The translations under genes and the position numbers were made by a program. 64,000 nucleotides of DNA, from positions 1,534,471 through 1,598,470 of the forward strand of contig NZ_CP092099.1 of assembly GCF_022259695.1 (NCBI RefSeq), written 5' to 3'. The notes beneath the pieces are model-generated. The model saw only the letters and a list, made by a program, of their open reading frames with translations. It was not told the origin of the DNA and ran no database searches. Positions 27,010 to 36,983 of the stretch are shown in pieces. How positions within the stretch are numbered: the first letter of the stretch is position 1; every line of letters begins with the position of its first letter. This DNA comes from Flaviramulus sp. BrNp1-15 (GTDB taxonomy: Bacteria; Bacteroidota; Bacteroidia; Flavobacteriales; Flavobacteriaceae).

Positions 27010-28440
27010 ATGAGTGTAGAATCACATAAACTATCAGTAAAGGAAAAGATTGGTTATAGTCTAGGAGACTTGGCGGCCAATTTAGTTTTTCAAACCCTAG
27101 TAACTTATTTAGCATATTTCTATACCGATATTTATGGCTTAGAAAATAATCATGCATCAGCAATTATTTTAACTGTAGGTCTTGTTGCTGGATTTGGGTT
27201 TAACCCAATAATTGGAGCTATTGCCGATAGAACGAGATCAAAATGGGGAAAGTTTAGACCTTGGATTCTATGGACAGCAGTACCGTTGGGAGTTGTAGCA
27301 TTATTAGCTTTTAGTACACCAGATTTTACATATAAAGGAAAAGTTATTTATGCTGTAGTTACTTATACCTTGTTGCTATTGCTTTATGCAGCAAATAATT
27401 TACCTTATTCGGCTTTAAGTGGCGTAATTACAGGTGATATGGCAGAGCGAAATAGTATGTCTGCATATCGTTTTGTAGCCGTAATGTTTGCACAATTTTT
27501 TGTTCAAGTTTTTATGTTACCAATTATTGAAACAGCTGGTGGTGGTGACAAAGCTATTGGTATTGAAAAAGTAATGACTTGGTTAGCTATTATAGGAACG
27601 GTAATGTTATTAATTACCTTTTTTACTACAAAAGAAAGAGTTATTCCAAAGCCAGAGCAAAAGTCAAGTGTATTAGAAGATTTAAGTGACTTAGTAAAAA
27701 ATAAACCATGGATAATCATGCTAACACTAACTACTTTAGTGTTTGTAACTTTAGCAATGAAAGGTGGTTCTTATGTGTATTATTTTGAAAATTATGTAGA
27801 CAAAGATGCTTTAGCAAATTTTTTAAGTCCAATATTAAACTCAGATATAGGTACAACGTTATTTGGCGAGAATCCTGTTTCTGCTGGATTTGGCTTGTTT
27901 AATGCAGGTGGAATAATTTTTATGATTGTTGGAATTGGGTTATCTAAAAGGTTAGCCGATAAATATGGTAAAAGAGATGTTTTTGGCATATTTCTATTCA
28001 TTTCTACAATATTTATTATTTTGTTTTATTTCTTTCCATCAAAATCTGTAGGAATAATGTTTATATCTCAAATATTGCATGGGTTCTTTTACGGTATTAC
28101 TATTCCAATACTTTGGGCTATGATTGCTGATGTAGCTGATTATTCTGAGTGGAGGACAAACCACAGAGCAACCGCTATAATTTTTTCTGCTATGATGGTA
28201 GGTTTAAAAGTAGGTTTGAGTATTGGTGGAGCTCTCGTAGCATCAATTTTGAATAGCTATGGCTATGATGCAACTTTACCAACCCAAAGTGAAACAGCTA
28301 TAAACGGAACAAAAATGTTAGTTAGTATATATCCTGCTATACCATTTTTAATTGGTGCTGGCTTGTTGTTCTTCTATGAAATTAATAAGAAAATGGAAGT
28401 GAAAATTGAACAAGATTTAGCAGCTAGAAGAAAAGAATAA
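27010..28440 (+). CDS. MFS glycoside-pentoside-hexuronide:cation symporter
   Basis: The 476-residue inner-membrane protein has 12 predicted transmembrane segments and the GPH family features: SLGDLAANLVFQ, GFGFNPIIGAIADRTRSKWGKFRPWI, NNLPYSALSGVITGD and MIADVADYSEWRTNHRATA. GPH carriers such as XynB/XylP-type proteins import xylosides. It is encoded between GH115 and a GH43 lacking a signal peptide, so it probably brings xylobiose, xylotriose or aldouronic acids into the cytoplasm for that enzyme. Confidence 0.9.
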   Translation: MSVESHKLSVKEKIGYSLGDLAANLVFQTLVTYLAYFYTDIYGLENNHASAIILTVGLVAGFGFNPIIGAIADRTRSKWGKFRPWILWTAVPLGVVALLAFSTPDFTYKGKVIYAVVTYTLLLLLYAANNLPYSALSGVITGDMAERNSMSAYRFVAVMFAQFFVQVFMLPIIETAGGGDKAIGIEKVMTWLAIIGTVMLLITFFTTKERVIPKPEQKSSVLEDLSDLVKNKPWIIMLTLTTLVFVTLAMKGGSYVYYFENYVDKDALANFLSPILNSDIGTTLFGENPVSAGFGLFNAGGIIFMIVGIGLSKRLADKYGKRDVFGIFLFISTIFIILFYFFPSKSVGIMFISQILHGFFYGITIPILWAMIADVADYSEWRTNHRATAIIFSAMMVGLKVGLSIGGALVASILNSYGYDATLPTQSETAINGTKMLVSIYPAIPFLIGAGLLFFYEINKKMEVKIEQDLAARRKE

Positions 28441-28466
28441 ATATTAATAAAAAATAAAATAGAGCG

Positions 28467-29504
28467 ATGCCAGAAGATAGTATTGAACATATAGATTTTG
28501 ATGAATTAAACAAAAAGGCAATTTCAAAGCCTTTAGTAAAACACATATATACTGCAGATCCATCTGCGCATTATTTTAATGGTAAAATTTATATTTATCC
28601 ATCTCATGATGTTGATGCAGGAGAAGCTTTTGACGATTTAGGAAGCCATTTTGCTATGGAAGATTACCATGTTATTTCAATGGATAGTGTGAATAGTGAA
28701 GCTGTAGATAATGGTGTTGCATTACATGTAGACGATGTAGCTTGGGCAGAAAAACAAATGTGGGCTCCAGACGCTGCACATAAAAACGGAAAATACTACC
28801 TATATTTTCCTGCGAAAGGTTATGATGGAATTTTTAGAATAGGGGTTGCAGTAAGTGATTCCCCAGTTGGTCCATTTACACCACAACCAGAGGCTATTAA
28901 AGGAAGTTTTTCTATAGATCCTGCTGTTTTTGAAGACGAAGACGGAAGTTACTACATGTATTTTGGTGGTATTTGGGGCGGTCAACTTCAGCGTTGGAGA
29001 ACAGGAGCTTTTAACGCATCACAACCAGATAGTCCAACGGCACATTTACCAGAGGATAATGAACCTGCTTTATTGCCTTATGTAGCAAAAATGACTGATG
29101 ATATGCTTGAGTTTGCAGAAAAACCTAAAGCTATTGAAATTCTTGATGAAAATGGTAATTTATTGCTAAATGGCGATAATAATAGACGTTTTTTCGAAGC
29201 AGCTTGGTTACACAAATATAAAGGGAAATATTATTTTTCATATTCTACAGGAGATACCCATTTTATATGTTATGCTGTTGGAGATAACCCATATGGACCA
29301 TTTACATATGGAGGACGCATTTTAAATCCAGTAGTAGGTTGGACATCGCATCATTCTATATGCGAAGTAGAAGGTAAGTGGTATTTATTTTATCATGATT
29401 CAAGTTTATCAAAAGGAGTCACCCATTTACGCTCAATAAAAGTTGCAGAAATCACTTATAATGATGATGGAAGCATTCAGACACTAACACCATACAAAGA
29501 TTAA
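28467..29504 (+). CDS. GH43 beta-xylosidase, predicted cytoplasmic
   Basis: This 345-residue GH43 protein begins MPEDSIEHIDFDELNKKA with no signal peptide, unlike the other glycosidases here. The propeller triad is recognisable: Asp in YTADPSAHYF, Asp in SIDPAVFEDEDG and Glu in RRFFEAAWLHKY; MWAPDAAHKNGKYYLYF is typical of single-domain xylan-type GH43. It follows the GPH symporter by 26 bp and is the last gene of the operon, before a strong palindrome. The likely job is to split imported xylo-oligosaccharides to xylose in the cytoplasm. Confidence 0.9.
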   Translation: MPEDSIEHIDFDELNKKAISKPLVKHIYTADPSAHYFNGKIYIYPSHDVDAGEAFDDLGSHFAMEDYHVISMDSVNSEAVDNGVALHVDDVAWAEKQMWAPDAAHKNGKYYLYFPAKGYDGIFRIGVAVSDSPVGPFTPQPEAIKGSFSIDPAVFEDEDGSYYMYFGGIWGGQLQRWRTGAFNASQPDSPTAHLPEDNEPALLPYVAKMTDDMLEFAEKPKAIEILDENGNLLLNGDNNRRFFEAAWLHKYKGKYYFSYSTGDTHFICYAVGDNPYGPFTYGGRILNPVVGWTSHHSICEVEGKWYLFYHDSSLSKGVTHLRSIKVAEITYNDDGSIQTLTPYKD

Positions 29505-29513
29505 TTATACTTT

Positions 29514-29552
29514 AATAATGGTATTTAGTTAACTAAATACCATTATTTTTTT
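29514..29552 (+). terminator. 34-bp perfect palindrome with T-run
   Basis: The two 17-nt halves at 29514-29530 and 29531-29547 are exact reverse complements (AATAATGGTATTTAGTT on the left) and are followed by TTTTT. It lies 10 bp after the GH43 stop and before the GntR gene. A transcription terminator of the xylan operon is most likely; the absence of a loop allows cruciform formation or protein binding. Confidence 0.75.
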
Positions 29553-29594
29553 AGTTAAAATGTTCATTTTCATTTTTTAAATTAAAAAATTTAT

Positions 29595-29622
29595 TACTTT
29601 AGCATACCGGAACAGAACAGTA
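29595..29622 (+). promoter_or_regulatory. Possible promoter and operator of the xylose operon
   Basis: TACTTTAG (29595-29602) differs by one base from the -7 box TAnnTTTG. Directly after it stands TACCGGAACAGAACAGTA (29605-29622), with symmetric ends TACyG and CrGTA and a GAACAGAACAG direct repeat. Operators of Bacteroidetes GntR-type sugar regulators often sit like this over the transcription start, so autoregulation by the next gene is plausible. Confidence 0.45.
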
Positions 29623-29658
29623 CGATATAACTTGAATTTAAAGACAAAGTTAATTTAG

Positions 29659-30660
29659 ATGGATAGCAACGAATTTTCACTAATTATTAATCACGATAGT
29701 GATGTTCCTAAATATTTACAAATAGTAAATGCGATTAGTAATGCTATTGCTGAAAACGTCCTGCATCAAGGTGATGTTTTGCCATCAGTAAATTTTATAT
29801 GCAAAACAGCGCAATTATCTCGAGATACAGTATTTAAAGCATATTCTATTTTAAAAGATCAAAATGTAATTGAATCTGTACCTAATAAAGGGTATTATGT
29901 TGCAAATGAAACGAGAAAAGTCTTATTGGTTTTAGATACTTTTAAAGCTTATAAGGAAGTATTATACCATTCATTTATAAAAAATCTACCAGATAATTTT
30001 ATAGCAGATGTACAGTTTCATCATTACAATATAGATAATTTTAAAACAATTATTAATAATAGTGTAGGTAAGTACTATAAGTATATTGTTATGAATTTTG
30101 ATGACGATAATATACCAGAAATTTTGACTAGCTTAAGTAGTGATAAATTACTGTTAATAGACTGGAATATTCACTCTAAATCAAATAATAATTATGTTTT
30201 TCAGGATTTTGGTAAGGCCTTTTATGAAGCTCTAAAGGAATGCCTTTACCTATTAAAAAAATATAAAGAAACGGTTTTTGTCTATCCAACCTATACAAAT
30301 CATCCAATAGAAACAGTTTCTTTTTTCATCAAATTTTGTGACGACTATAACCTAAAGCACAGAATAATTACTGATGTAAATGAATTTGAAATAGAGAAAA
30401 GTGTTGCATACATAAGCACCAATGACCGAATTTTAGGAAGGTTTTTAGAAGAATGTAGAAAGAAAAACTTTGAGCCAGGAGAAGATGTAGGCTTTTTGTC
30501 TTACAATGATACACCTATGAAAAAGTTTATTTATAAAGGCATTTCTGTAATTTCTACAGATTTTGATGCATTAGGAACAAAATCAGCTGAATTTGTAGTA
30601 ACAGACAAACCCATGCAACATTATGTACCAACAAAATTAATTTTAAGAGAATCATTATAA
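29659..30660 (+). CDS. GntR-type regulator with sugar-binding domain, probable xylose regulator
   Basis: The 333-residue protein has a GntR winged helix at residues 15-80 (PKYLQIVNAISNAIAEN, GDVLPSVNFICKTAQLSRDT, VIESVPNKGYYV). A LacI-like periplasmic-binding-protein domain follows, ending in FDALGTKSAEFVV. This combination occurs in Bacteroidetes sugar regulators. Its gene stands 4 bp before xylB, with xylA and a sugar symporter behind, so control of xylose uptake and isomerisation is the likely role, with xylose or xylulose as effector. It is distinct from the LacI protein that seems to control the polysaccharide genes. Confidence 0.9.
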   Translation: MDSNEFSLIINHDSDVPKYLQIVNAISNAIAENVLHQGDVLPSVNFICKTAQLSRDTVFKAYSILKDQNVIESVPNKGYYVANETRKVLLVLDTFKAYKEVLYHSFIKNLPDNFIADVQFHHYNIDNFKTIINNSVGKYYKYIVMNFDDDNIPEILTSLSSDKLLLIDWNIHSKSNNNYVFQDFGKAFYEALKECLYLLKKYKETVFVYPTYTNHPIETVSFFIKFCDDYNLKHRIITDVNEFEIEKSVAYISTNDRILGRFLEECRKKNFEPGEDVGFLSYNDTPMKKFIYKGISVISTDFDALGTKSAEFVVTDKPMQHYVPTKLILRESL

Positions 30661-30664
30661 AGTT

Positions 30665-32152
30665 ATGTATTACATAGGATACGATTTAGGAAGTTCATCA
30701 GTTAAAGCAGCTTTAATTGATGCTAAAACAGGGAGATCAGTTGGAGTAACAAATTATCCAGAAAAAGAAATGGCTATTATAGCTGTAGAAACTGGTTGGG
30801 CAGAACAGGACCCAGAAGCTTGGTGGAAGAATATAGCCAAGGTAACCGAGAAATTATTAGCACAAACCAGCATTTCATCAAATAAAATAAAAGGTATTGG
30901 AATTTCTTATCAAATGCACGGTTTAGTGGTAGTTGATAAAGCAGGAAAATCTTTAAGACCATCAATAATTTGGTGTGATAGTCGAGCTGTTAGTATAGGT
31001 AATGATGCCTTTACAGGTGTAGGAGAAGATAAATGCGTGTCTAACCTTTTAAATTCTCCCGGAAATTTTACCCTTTCAAAACTAAAATGGGTAAAAGAGA
31101 ATGAGCCAGAACTTTATGAAAAAATAGATAAACTTTTACTACCAGGAGATTACATAGCTTTAAAACTAACAGGTGAAGCAACTACAACAATTTCAGGTTT
31201 GTCTGAAGGTATCATGTGGGACTTTAATCAAAACAAACCAGCAGATTGGTTGTTTGATTATATGGGAATTAGTACCGATTTAATTCCAACCATAGTACCA
31301 ACATTTTCAGATCAAGGAAGAGTAACAAAATCAGCCGCAGAAGAAATAGGGTTACCAGCAGGAATTCCTGTATTGTATCGTGCAGGCGATCAACCTAATA
31401 ATGCTTTATCACTTAATGCCTTTCATCCAGGTGAAATTGCTGCAACAGGTGGTACTAGTGGTGTTGTGTATGCAATTACAGACAGTACGGTAACTAATGA
31501 AAGTTCCAGAATAAACAATTTTGCACATGTTAATTATACAATAGACAAACCGCGAATAGGAAAATTATTGTGCATAAATGGTGCAGGAATTCAATACAGT
31601 TGGATGAAACAAAATGTTGTTTCAACTGAAGATTCTTATAACGACATGAACAATTTAGCAGGATCTGTTCCTGTAGGATCAGAAGGTTTAAGAATTTTAC
31701 CATTTGGTAATGGAGCAGAGAGAATGCTTAACAATAAAAATGAAGGAGCAAGTATATTCAATCTAAACTTCAACAAGCATAATAAATCGCATCTGTTACG
31801 AGCTTCACTCGAAGGTATAGCGTTTTCTTTTGTTTATGGTATTGAAATTTTAAAGAACGATGGTGTAAATATTTCAGCCATAAGAGCAGGAAATGATAAT
31901 TTATTCCGTTCAGAAATCTTTTCAAATACCATAGCAACTCTTGTAAATACTAACATTAACATTATGGATACTACAGGAGCCATTGGTGCAGCAAGAGCTG
32001 CCGGTGTTAGTACAGGGGATTTTGACACATTAAATGATGCGTTTTCTGAGAACGAGCATGTTATGACGTATCATCCGCTTAAAGATAAAAAAGCATATAC
32101 AGACACATACGAAATTTGGAAAAACGATTTAGAAAATAAATACAACAATTAA
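30665..32152 (+). CDS. xylB: Xylulokinase XylB
   Basis: XylB phosphorylates D-xylulose to xylulose 5-phosphate for the pentose phosphate pathway. The 495-residue protein is an FGGY-family kinase with YDLGSSSVKAALID at the N-terminus, WAEQDPEAWW, GIGISYQMHGLV, IIWCDSRA, GDYIALKLTG, and the ATP-site motif AATGGTSGVVYA. The position between the GntR-type regulator and xylA leaves little doubt about the substrate. Confidence 0.95.
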   Translation: MYYIGYDLGSSSVKAALIDAKTGRSVGVTNYPEKEMAIIAVETGWAEQDPEAWWKNIAKVTEKLLAQTSISSNKIKGIGISYQMHGLVVVDKAGKSLRPSIIWCDSRAVSIGNDAFTGVGEDKCVSNLLNSPGNFTLSKLKWVKENEPELYEKIDKLLLPGDYIALKLTGEATTTISGLSEGIMWDFNQNKPADWLFDYMGISTDLIPTIVPTFSDQGRVTKSAAEEIGLPAGIPVLYRAGDQPNNALSLNAFHPGEIAATGGTSGVVYAITDSTVTNESSRINNFAHVNYTIDKPRIGKLLCINGAGIQYSWMKQNVVSTEDSYNDMNNLAGSVPVGSEGLRILPFGNGAERMLNNKNEGASIFNLNFNKHNKSHLLRASLEGIAFSFVYGIEILKNDGVNISAIRAGNDNLFRSEIFSNTIATLVNTNINIMDTTGAIGAARAAGVSTGDFDTLNDAFSENEHVMTYHPLKDKKAYTDTYEIWKNDLENKYNN

Positions 32153-32165
32153 ATAAATAGAAATA

Positions 32166-33491
32166 ATGGCTTTAATAGGAAACAAAGAGTATTTTAAAGG
32201 AATAGGAGAAATTAAGTTTGAAGGAAAAGAATCAGACAATCCTTTAGCGTTTAAGTACTACAATCCAGAACAAGTTGTAGCTGGAAGAAAAATGAAAGAT
32301 TGGTTTAAATTTTCAGTGGCGTATTGGCACACATTCTGTGGTGTTGGTGCAGACCCATTTGGACCAGGAACCCAAAATTTTGAATGGGATAAACCAACTG
32401 ATGCTATTGATGCAGCAAAAGAAAAAGCAGATGCTGCTTTTGAGTTTATCACAAAAATGGGGTTTGATTATTATTGTTTTCATGATTATGATTTAGTTCG
32501 TGAAGGAGCAACATTTGCAGAGTCAGAAAAGAGATTAGCAACTATTGTTGATGTTTTAAAAGAGAAACAAGCTGCAACGGGTGTTAAGTTACTTTGGGGA
32601 ACAGCAAACTGTTTTTCAAACCCACGTTACATGAATGGAGCATCAACAAATCCTGATTTTAATGTATTAGCTAGAGCTGGTGGACAAATAAAATTAGCTT
32701 TAGATGCAACTATTGCTCTTAATGGAGAAAACTACGTGTTCTGGGGAGGTCGTGAAGGTTACATGTCTTTATTAAATACCGATATGAACCGTGAATTAGA
32801 TCATATGGGACAATTCTTAACAATGGCTAGAGATTATGCACGTGCTCAAGGGTTTAAAGGAAACTTCTTTATCGAACCAAAACCAATGGAACCAATGAAG
32901 CATCAGTATGATTTTGATTCTGCTACAGCCATAGGGTTCTTAAATAAATATGGTTTACAAGATGATTTCAAAATGAATATTGAAGTTAATCATGCAACTT
33001 TAGCACAACATACGTTCCAACACGAAATTGAAGTTGCTGCAGGCGCAGGTATGTTAGGTAGTTTAGATGCTAATCGTGGAGATTACCAAAATGGATGGGA
33101 TACAGATCAGTTCCCTAATAACATTCAAGAAACTACTGAAGCTATGTTGTTATTTATCAAAGCTGGTGGTTTACAAGGTGGAGGTGTTAATTTTGATGCT
33201 AAAATTAGAAGAAACTCTACAGATTTAGAAGATGTTTTCTTAGCACACATTGGTGGGGCAGATACGTTTGCAAGAGCATTAATTACTGCAGATGCAATTA
33301 TTTCAAATTCACAATACGATGCACTTAGAGAAAAAAGATATTCTTCTTTTGATAGTGGAAAAGGAAAAGATTTTGAGAATGGTAAATTGAATTTTGAAGA
33401 TTTATACAAAATTGCTCAGGAAAATGGTGAATTAGTATTACAAAGTGGTAAACAAGAATTATTTGAAAATATAATTAATCAGTATATTTAG
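32166..33491 (+). CDS. xylA: Xylose isomerase XylA
   Basis: XylA converts D-xylose to D-xylulose. The 441-residue length is that of class II isomerases. Conserved sites include [13 protein letters not shown], the catalytic FCFHDYD-like stretch [66 protein letters not shown] and [10 protein letters not shown], which supply the His and two metal sites. It follows xylB by 13 bp. Bacteroidetes XylA enzymes of this type are well known. Confidence 0.97.
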   Translation: MALIGNKEYFKGIGEIKFEGKESDNPLAFKYYNPEQVVAGRKMKDWFKFSVAYWHTFCGVGADPFGPGTQNFEWDKPTDAIDAAKEKADAAFEFITKMGFDYYCFHDYDLVREGATFAESEKRLATIVDVLKEKQAATGVKLLWGTANCFSNPRYMNGASTNPDFNVLARAGGQIKLALDATIALNGENYVFWGGREGYMSLLNTDMNRELDHMGQFLTMARDYARAQGFKGNFFIEPKPMEPMKHQYDFDSATAIGFLNKYGLQDDFKMNIEVNHATLAQHTFQHEIEVAAGAGMLGSLDANRGDYQNGWDTDQFPNNIQETTEAMLLFIKAGGLQGGGVNFDAKIRRNSTDLEDVFLAHIGGADTFARALITADAIISNSQYDALREKRYSSFDSGKGKDFENGKLNFEDLYKIAQENGELVLQSGKQELFENIINQYI

Positions 33492-33536
33492 TCACTTAAT
33501 AATTAAATACAATAACTAACTAAACCAATTTACATT

Positions 33537-35189
33537 ATGGAATCAGTTTTAGAACGCTGGGACTGGGTTGTCCTCGGATTATATTTTTTAGCATTAATAG
33601 CCGTAGCAGTATGGGTAGTGCTTCAAAAAAACAAAAACACAGAAGATTACTTTCTTGCTGGGCGTAATGTAGGTTGGTTTGTTATTGGTGCATCAATTTT
33701 TGCTTCAAACATTGGTTCAGAGCATGTAGTTGGTCTCGCAGGTACAGGGTTTGCTTCAGGTACACCTATGGCGCATTACGAGCTTCATGCATGGATAGTG
33801 TTGCTTTTAGGATGGTTATTTCTACCATTCTATATGAGAAGTGGAGCTTTTACAATGCCAGAATTCCTTGAAAAACGTTTTGATGCCCGGTCAAGATGGT
33901 TTTTATCAGTATTTTCATTAGCAGCTTATGTACTTACAAAAGTATCGGTTACTATTTATGCTGGTGGAATTGTGGTTTCTGAATTATTAGGAATTCCATT
34001 TTGGTATGGTGCAATTGGTATTGTAATATTTACTGGTATTTATACTGTAATTGGAGGTATGAAAGCGGTAATTTATACCGAAACTTTACAAACAGTTATA
34101 TTAATAGCTGGATCACTTATAATAACTTATTTGGGGCTGCAAGAAGTTGGTGGCTGGGGACAATTACAAGAAACAGTTAGGTCTGTAAGTCCAGATCATT
34201 TTAATATGTGGAGACCTATGAATGACCCAGATTTTCCTTGGACAGGATTATTATTTGGAGGTACTATTGTGGGGATTTGGTATTGGTGTACAGACCAATA
34301 TATTGTTCAACGAACACTTGCTGCTAATAATATAAAAATTGGTAGAAGAGGTGCCATTTTTGGGGCTTATTTAAAACTAATGCCAATTTTAATTTTCTTG
34401 ATTCCTGGTATTATAGCTTTTGCGTTAACTATTCAAAACCCAGAGGTTTTTGCTGTTGAAAAAGCAGATAGAGCATTTCCTATGTTAGTTAAAACATTAC
34501 TACCGGTAGGATTAAAAGGATTAGTTGCTGGTGGATTAATGGCAGCTTTAATGAGCTCGTTAGCGTCTGTGTTTAATTCATGTTCAACAATTTTCACAAT
34601 AGATATTTATAAGAAACTTAGACCAGAAAAAACAGAGAAACAATTATTAACTATTGGTAAAATAGCTACAGGTATAATAGTAGTTTTAGGTATTATCTGG
34701 ATACCAATTATGCAAAAAATTGGAGGAGGTGTAATGTATCAATATTTACAAAACGTACAATCTTACATTGCACCACCTGTAACAGTTGTATTTCTATTAG
34801 GTATTATTTGGAAACGTGTAAACTCAAAAGCAGCAATAACAACTTTACTCGCAGGTTTAGTGTTATTAATTTTACGCTTGGGTGCTGAAATTTATTATCA
34901 GCCACAACTGGCAGCAGGAGAAACTGTTTCTGGAATTGCCTTTGCTTTTGCAAAAATCAATTTTGCTCATATGGCTATATTTATGTTTATCTTTTCATTA
35001 ATTCTTTGTGTTGCGGTTAGTTTAGCTACTGCAGAACCAAACTATGATAAGATTAAAGGTTTGTCATTTGGAACGTTAACTGCAGAACATAAACAAGAAA
35101 ACAGAAACAGTTTTGATAAAATTGACGTAGTACTCTCTGTTTTGTTAGTTATAATTGTAATATCAATACTAGCTTATTTTAGAGGCTAA
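33537..35189 (+). CDS. SSS-family sodium/sugar symporter, probable xylose transporter
   Basis: The 550-residue protein has about 14 transmembrane segments and belongs to the solute:sodium symporter family. Typical sites are TEDYFLAGRNVGWFVIGASIFASNIGSEHVVGLA-like residues near the N-terminus (positions 30-70) and LMAALMSSLASVFNSCSTIFTIDIY in the middle (about 335-360), the SGLT-type sodium region. It lies 45 bp behind xylA as the last gene of the xylose operon, so sodium-driven uptake of xylose (or arabinose) is the best guess. Confidence 0.9.
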   Translation: MESVLERWDWVVLGLYFLALIAVAVWVVLQKNKNTEDYFLAGRNVGWFVIGASIFASNIGSEHVVGLAGTGFASGTPMAHYELHAWIVLLLGWLFLPFYMRSGAFTMPEFLEKRFDARSRWFLSVFSLAAYVLTKVSVTIYAGGIVVSELLGIPFWYGAIGIVIFTGIYTVIGGMKAVIYTETLQTVILIAGSLIITYLGLQEVGGWGQLQETVRSVSPDHFNMWRPMNDPDFPWTGLLFGGTIVGIWYWCTDQYIVQRTLAANNIKIGRRGAIFGAYLKLMPILIFLIPGIIAFALTIQNPEVFAVEKADRAFPMLVKTLLPVGLKGLVAGGLMAALMSSLASVFNSCSTIFTIDIYKKLRPEKTEKQLLTIGKIATGIIVVLGIIWIPIMQKIGGGVMYQYLQNVQSYIAPPVTVVFLLGIIWKRVNSKAAITTLLAGLVLLILRLGAEIYYQPQLAAGETVSGIAFAFAKINFAHMAIFMFIFSLILCVAVSLATAEPNYDKIKGLSFGTLTAEHKQENRNSFDKIDVVLSVLLVIIVISILAYFRG

Positions 35190-35457
35190 TATAATTTTTG
35201 AATTTACATAGATTAATAATCATTTAAGATTATTTATATAAATTAAAATATAATATTTAGAAAGATAAGATTTACTATCATCTTAAGTTTCTGATTTAGA
35301 AAAATTGAAATTATTTTTAGATTTTTCAACATTATAATGTGTTATTTTATATCACATTAGTTCATAAATCAGCTATTCAGATTAAATGTATTAACCTTAT
35401 TTTTTTAGATATATATTTTTAATTAAAATTAAAAATGTTAAAATCACACTTATAAAA
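35190..35457. promoter_or_regulatory. AT-rich leader before the GH51 operon with inverted repeat
   Basis: No coding capacity is seen in these 268 bp. An inverted repeat TAATGTG (35335-35341) and CACATTA (35353-35359) with an 11-nt spacer is the clearest element. It could be an operator for the GH51-GH30-GH2 group, which has no LacI-type palindrome. I see no clear terminator behind the symporter gene. Confidence 0.4.
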
Positions 35458-36981
35458 ATGAAAACTAAAATTATCCCATTCGTATTTCTTATTTCATGTT
35501 TTACATTAGCACAAAACGTAAAAATTACTATTCTAGAATCTGAAGCTAAAGACACCATAAGTAAACATATTTATGGTCATTTTGCAGAACATTTAGGACG
35601 CTGTATTTATGACGGTATTTATGTAGGTGAAGAAAATAAAGTTATACCAAATACTAACGGTGTACGAAACGATATTATTAAAGCCCTTAAAGAACTACAA
35701 ATACCAAATTTACGTTGGCCTGGTGGTTGTTTTGCAGATATTTACCATTGGAAAGATGCCATTGGACCAAAAGAAGATCGTAAACATATAGAAAATTTAT
35801 CTTGGGGAAATATACGAGAAAATAATGCCTTTGGTACACATGAGTTTTTAGACTTATGCGAGCAGTTAGGTGCAGAACCCTATTTAGCTGTTAATATGAA
35901 TTCAGGAACTGTTCAAGAAGCTATGGAATGGGAACAATATGTAAATAATGAAAATGGAGCAAGTTCACTTACAGATTTAAGAGCAAAAAATGGACGTGAT
36001 AAACCTTGGAAAGTTAAGTATTGGGGTATAGGTAATGAATCTTGGGATTGTGGTGGTCATATGACAGCTGATTATTATGTGAATTTATATAAACGTTACG
36101 CCACTGCAATGACAAGTTACAGTAATACTGAGAAGCTATATAGAATTGCTGTTGGACCAGGAACAGATGATTACGAGTGGACAGAAACTGTGATGAAAAA
36201 TATTCCAGCTAGAAGAATAGAAGGGTTATCGGTTCACCATTATTCGGTTTTTGATTGGAGTAGTAAAGGCTCTTCATTTGAATTTAGCGATAACGAATAT
36301 TACAAAACCATGAAACGCGCTTGGTTTATGGAAGAGTTTATTACCAAGAATAGTGAAATTATGGATAAATACGATCCAGAAAAAAATGTAGGTCTCATTG
36401 TAGATGAATGGGGAGGATGGTATGAAACTATACCTTCTGGGGGCGGACAATTATACCAACAGAACACTATTAGAGATGCTATGATTGCAGGATTGTCATT
36501 AAACGTATTTAACAATCATGCAGATAGAGTTCATATGGCAAATTTAGCACAAACAGTTAATGTTTTACAAGCAGTTATTTTAACAAAAGATGAGAAAATG
36601 ATTTTAACACCAACATATCATGTCATGAATATGTATAAGGTGCATCAAGATGCATTGTTGTTACCAACTACAATTGAAAACAATCCAGACTATAATGGAA
36701 TAGCTGCTATTTCAGTATCAGCATCAAAAAGCGAAAACGGGACTAAGCATATTTCTTTGGTAAATATCGATTTAATAAAATCTCATGATATAACTATTGA
36801 TATAGATGATATTTCAAATGTTTCAGCACAAATATTAACATCAAAAAAAGTTCAAGATCATAATACTTTTGAAAATCCAGAAAGTATAAAACCAATAAAT
36901 TTTAAGGATTTTAAGGTGAAAAATGGAAAAATCACTGTTAAAGTTCCACCAATTTCTGTAATCGTTTTTAAAGGAAAATAA
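35458..36981 (+). CDS. GH51 alpha-L-arabinofuranosidase, secreted
   Basis: The enzyme removes arabinofuranosyl side groups from arabinoxylan or arabinan. The 507-residue protein has a signal peptide (IIPFVFLISCFTLAQ; the Cys before TLAQ could also be a lipobox, so the anchoring is unclear). Catalytic residues are the acid/base Glu194 in GIGNESWDCGG and the nucleophile Glu317 in IVDEWGGWYE; HIYGHFAEHLGRCIYDG and RWPGGCFADIYHW are GH51 signatures. The next gene begins 2 bp after its stop. Confidence 0.94.
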   Translation: MKTKIIPFVFLISCFTLAQNVKITILESEAKDTISKHIYGHFAEHLGRCIYDGIYVGEENKVIPNTNGVRNDIIKALKELQIPNLRWPGGCFADIYHWKDAIGPKEDRKHIENLSWGNIRENNAFGTHEFLDLCEQLGAEPYLAVNMNSGTVQEAMEWEQYVNNENGASSLTDLRAKNGRDKPWKVKYWGIGNESWDCGGHMTADYYVNLYKRYATAMTSYSNTEKLYRIAVGPGTDDYEWTETVMKNIPARRIEGLSVHHYSVFDWSSKGSSFEFSDNEYYKTMKRAWFMEEFITKNSEIMDKYDPEKNVGLIVDEWGGWYETIPSGGGQLYQQNTIRDAMIAGLSLNVFNNHADRVHMANLAQTVNVLQAVILTKDEKMILTPTYHVMNMYKVHQDALLLPTTIENNPDYNGIAAISVSASKSENGTKHISLVNIDLIKSHDITIDIDDISNVSAQILTSKKVQDHNTFENPESIKPINFKDFKVKNGKITVKVPPISVIVFKGK

Positions 36982-36983
36982 AT

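Noticed and set aside
35338-35356. TGTG...CACA before GH51 as a CRP site
   Set aside because: The spacing between the arms is 3 bp longer than in CRP sites, and no CRP-like gene is present in the window.
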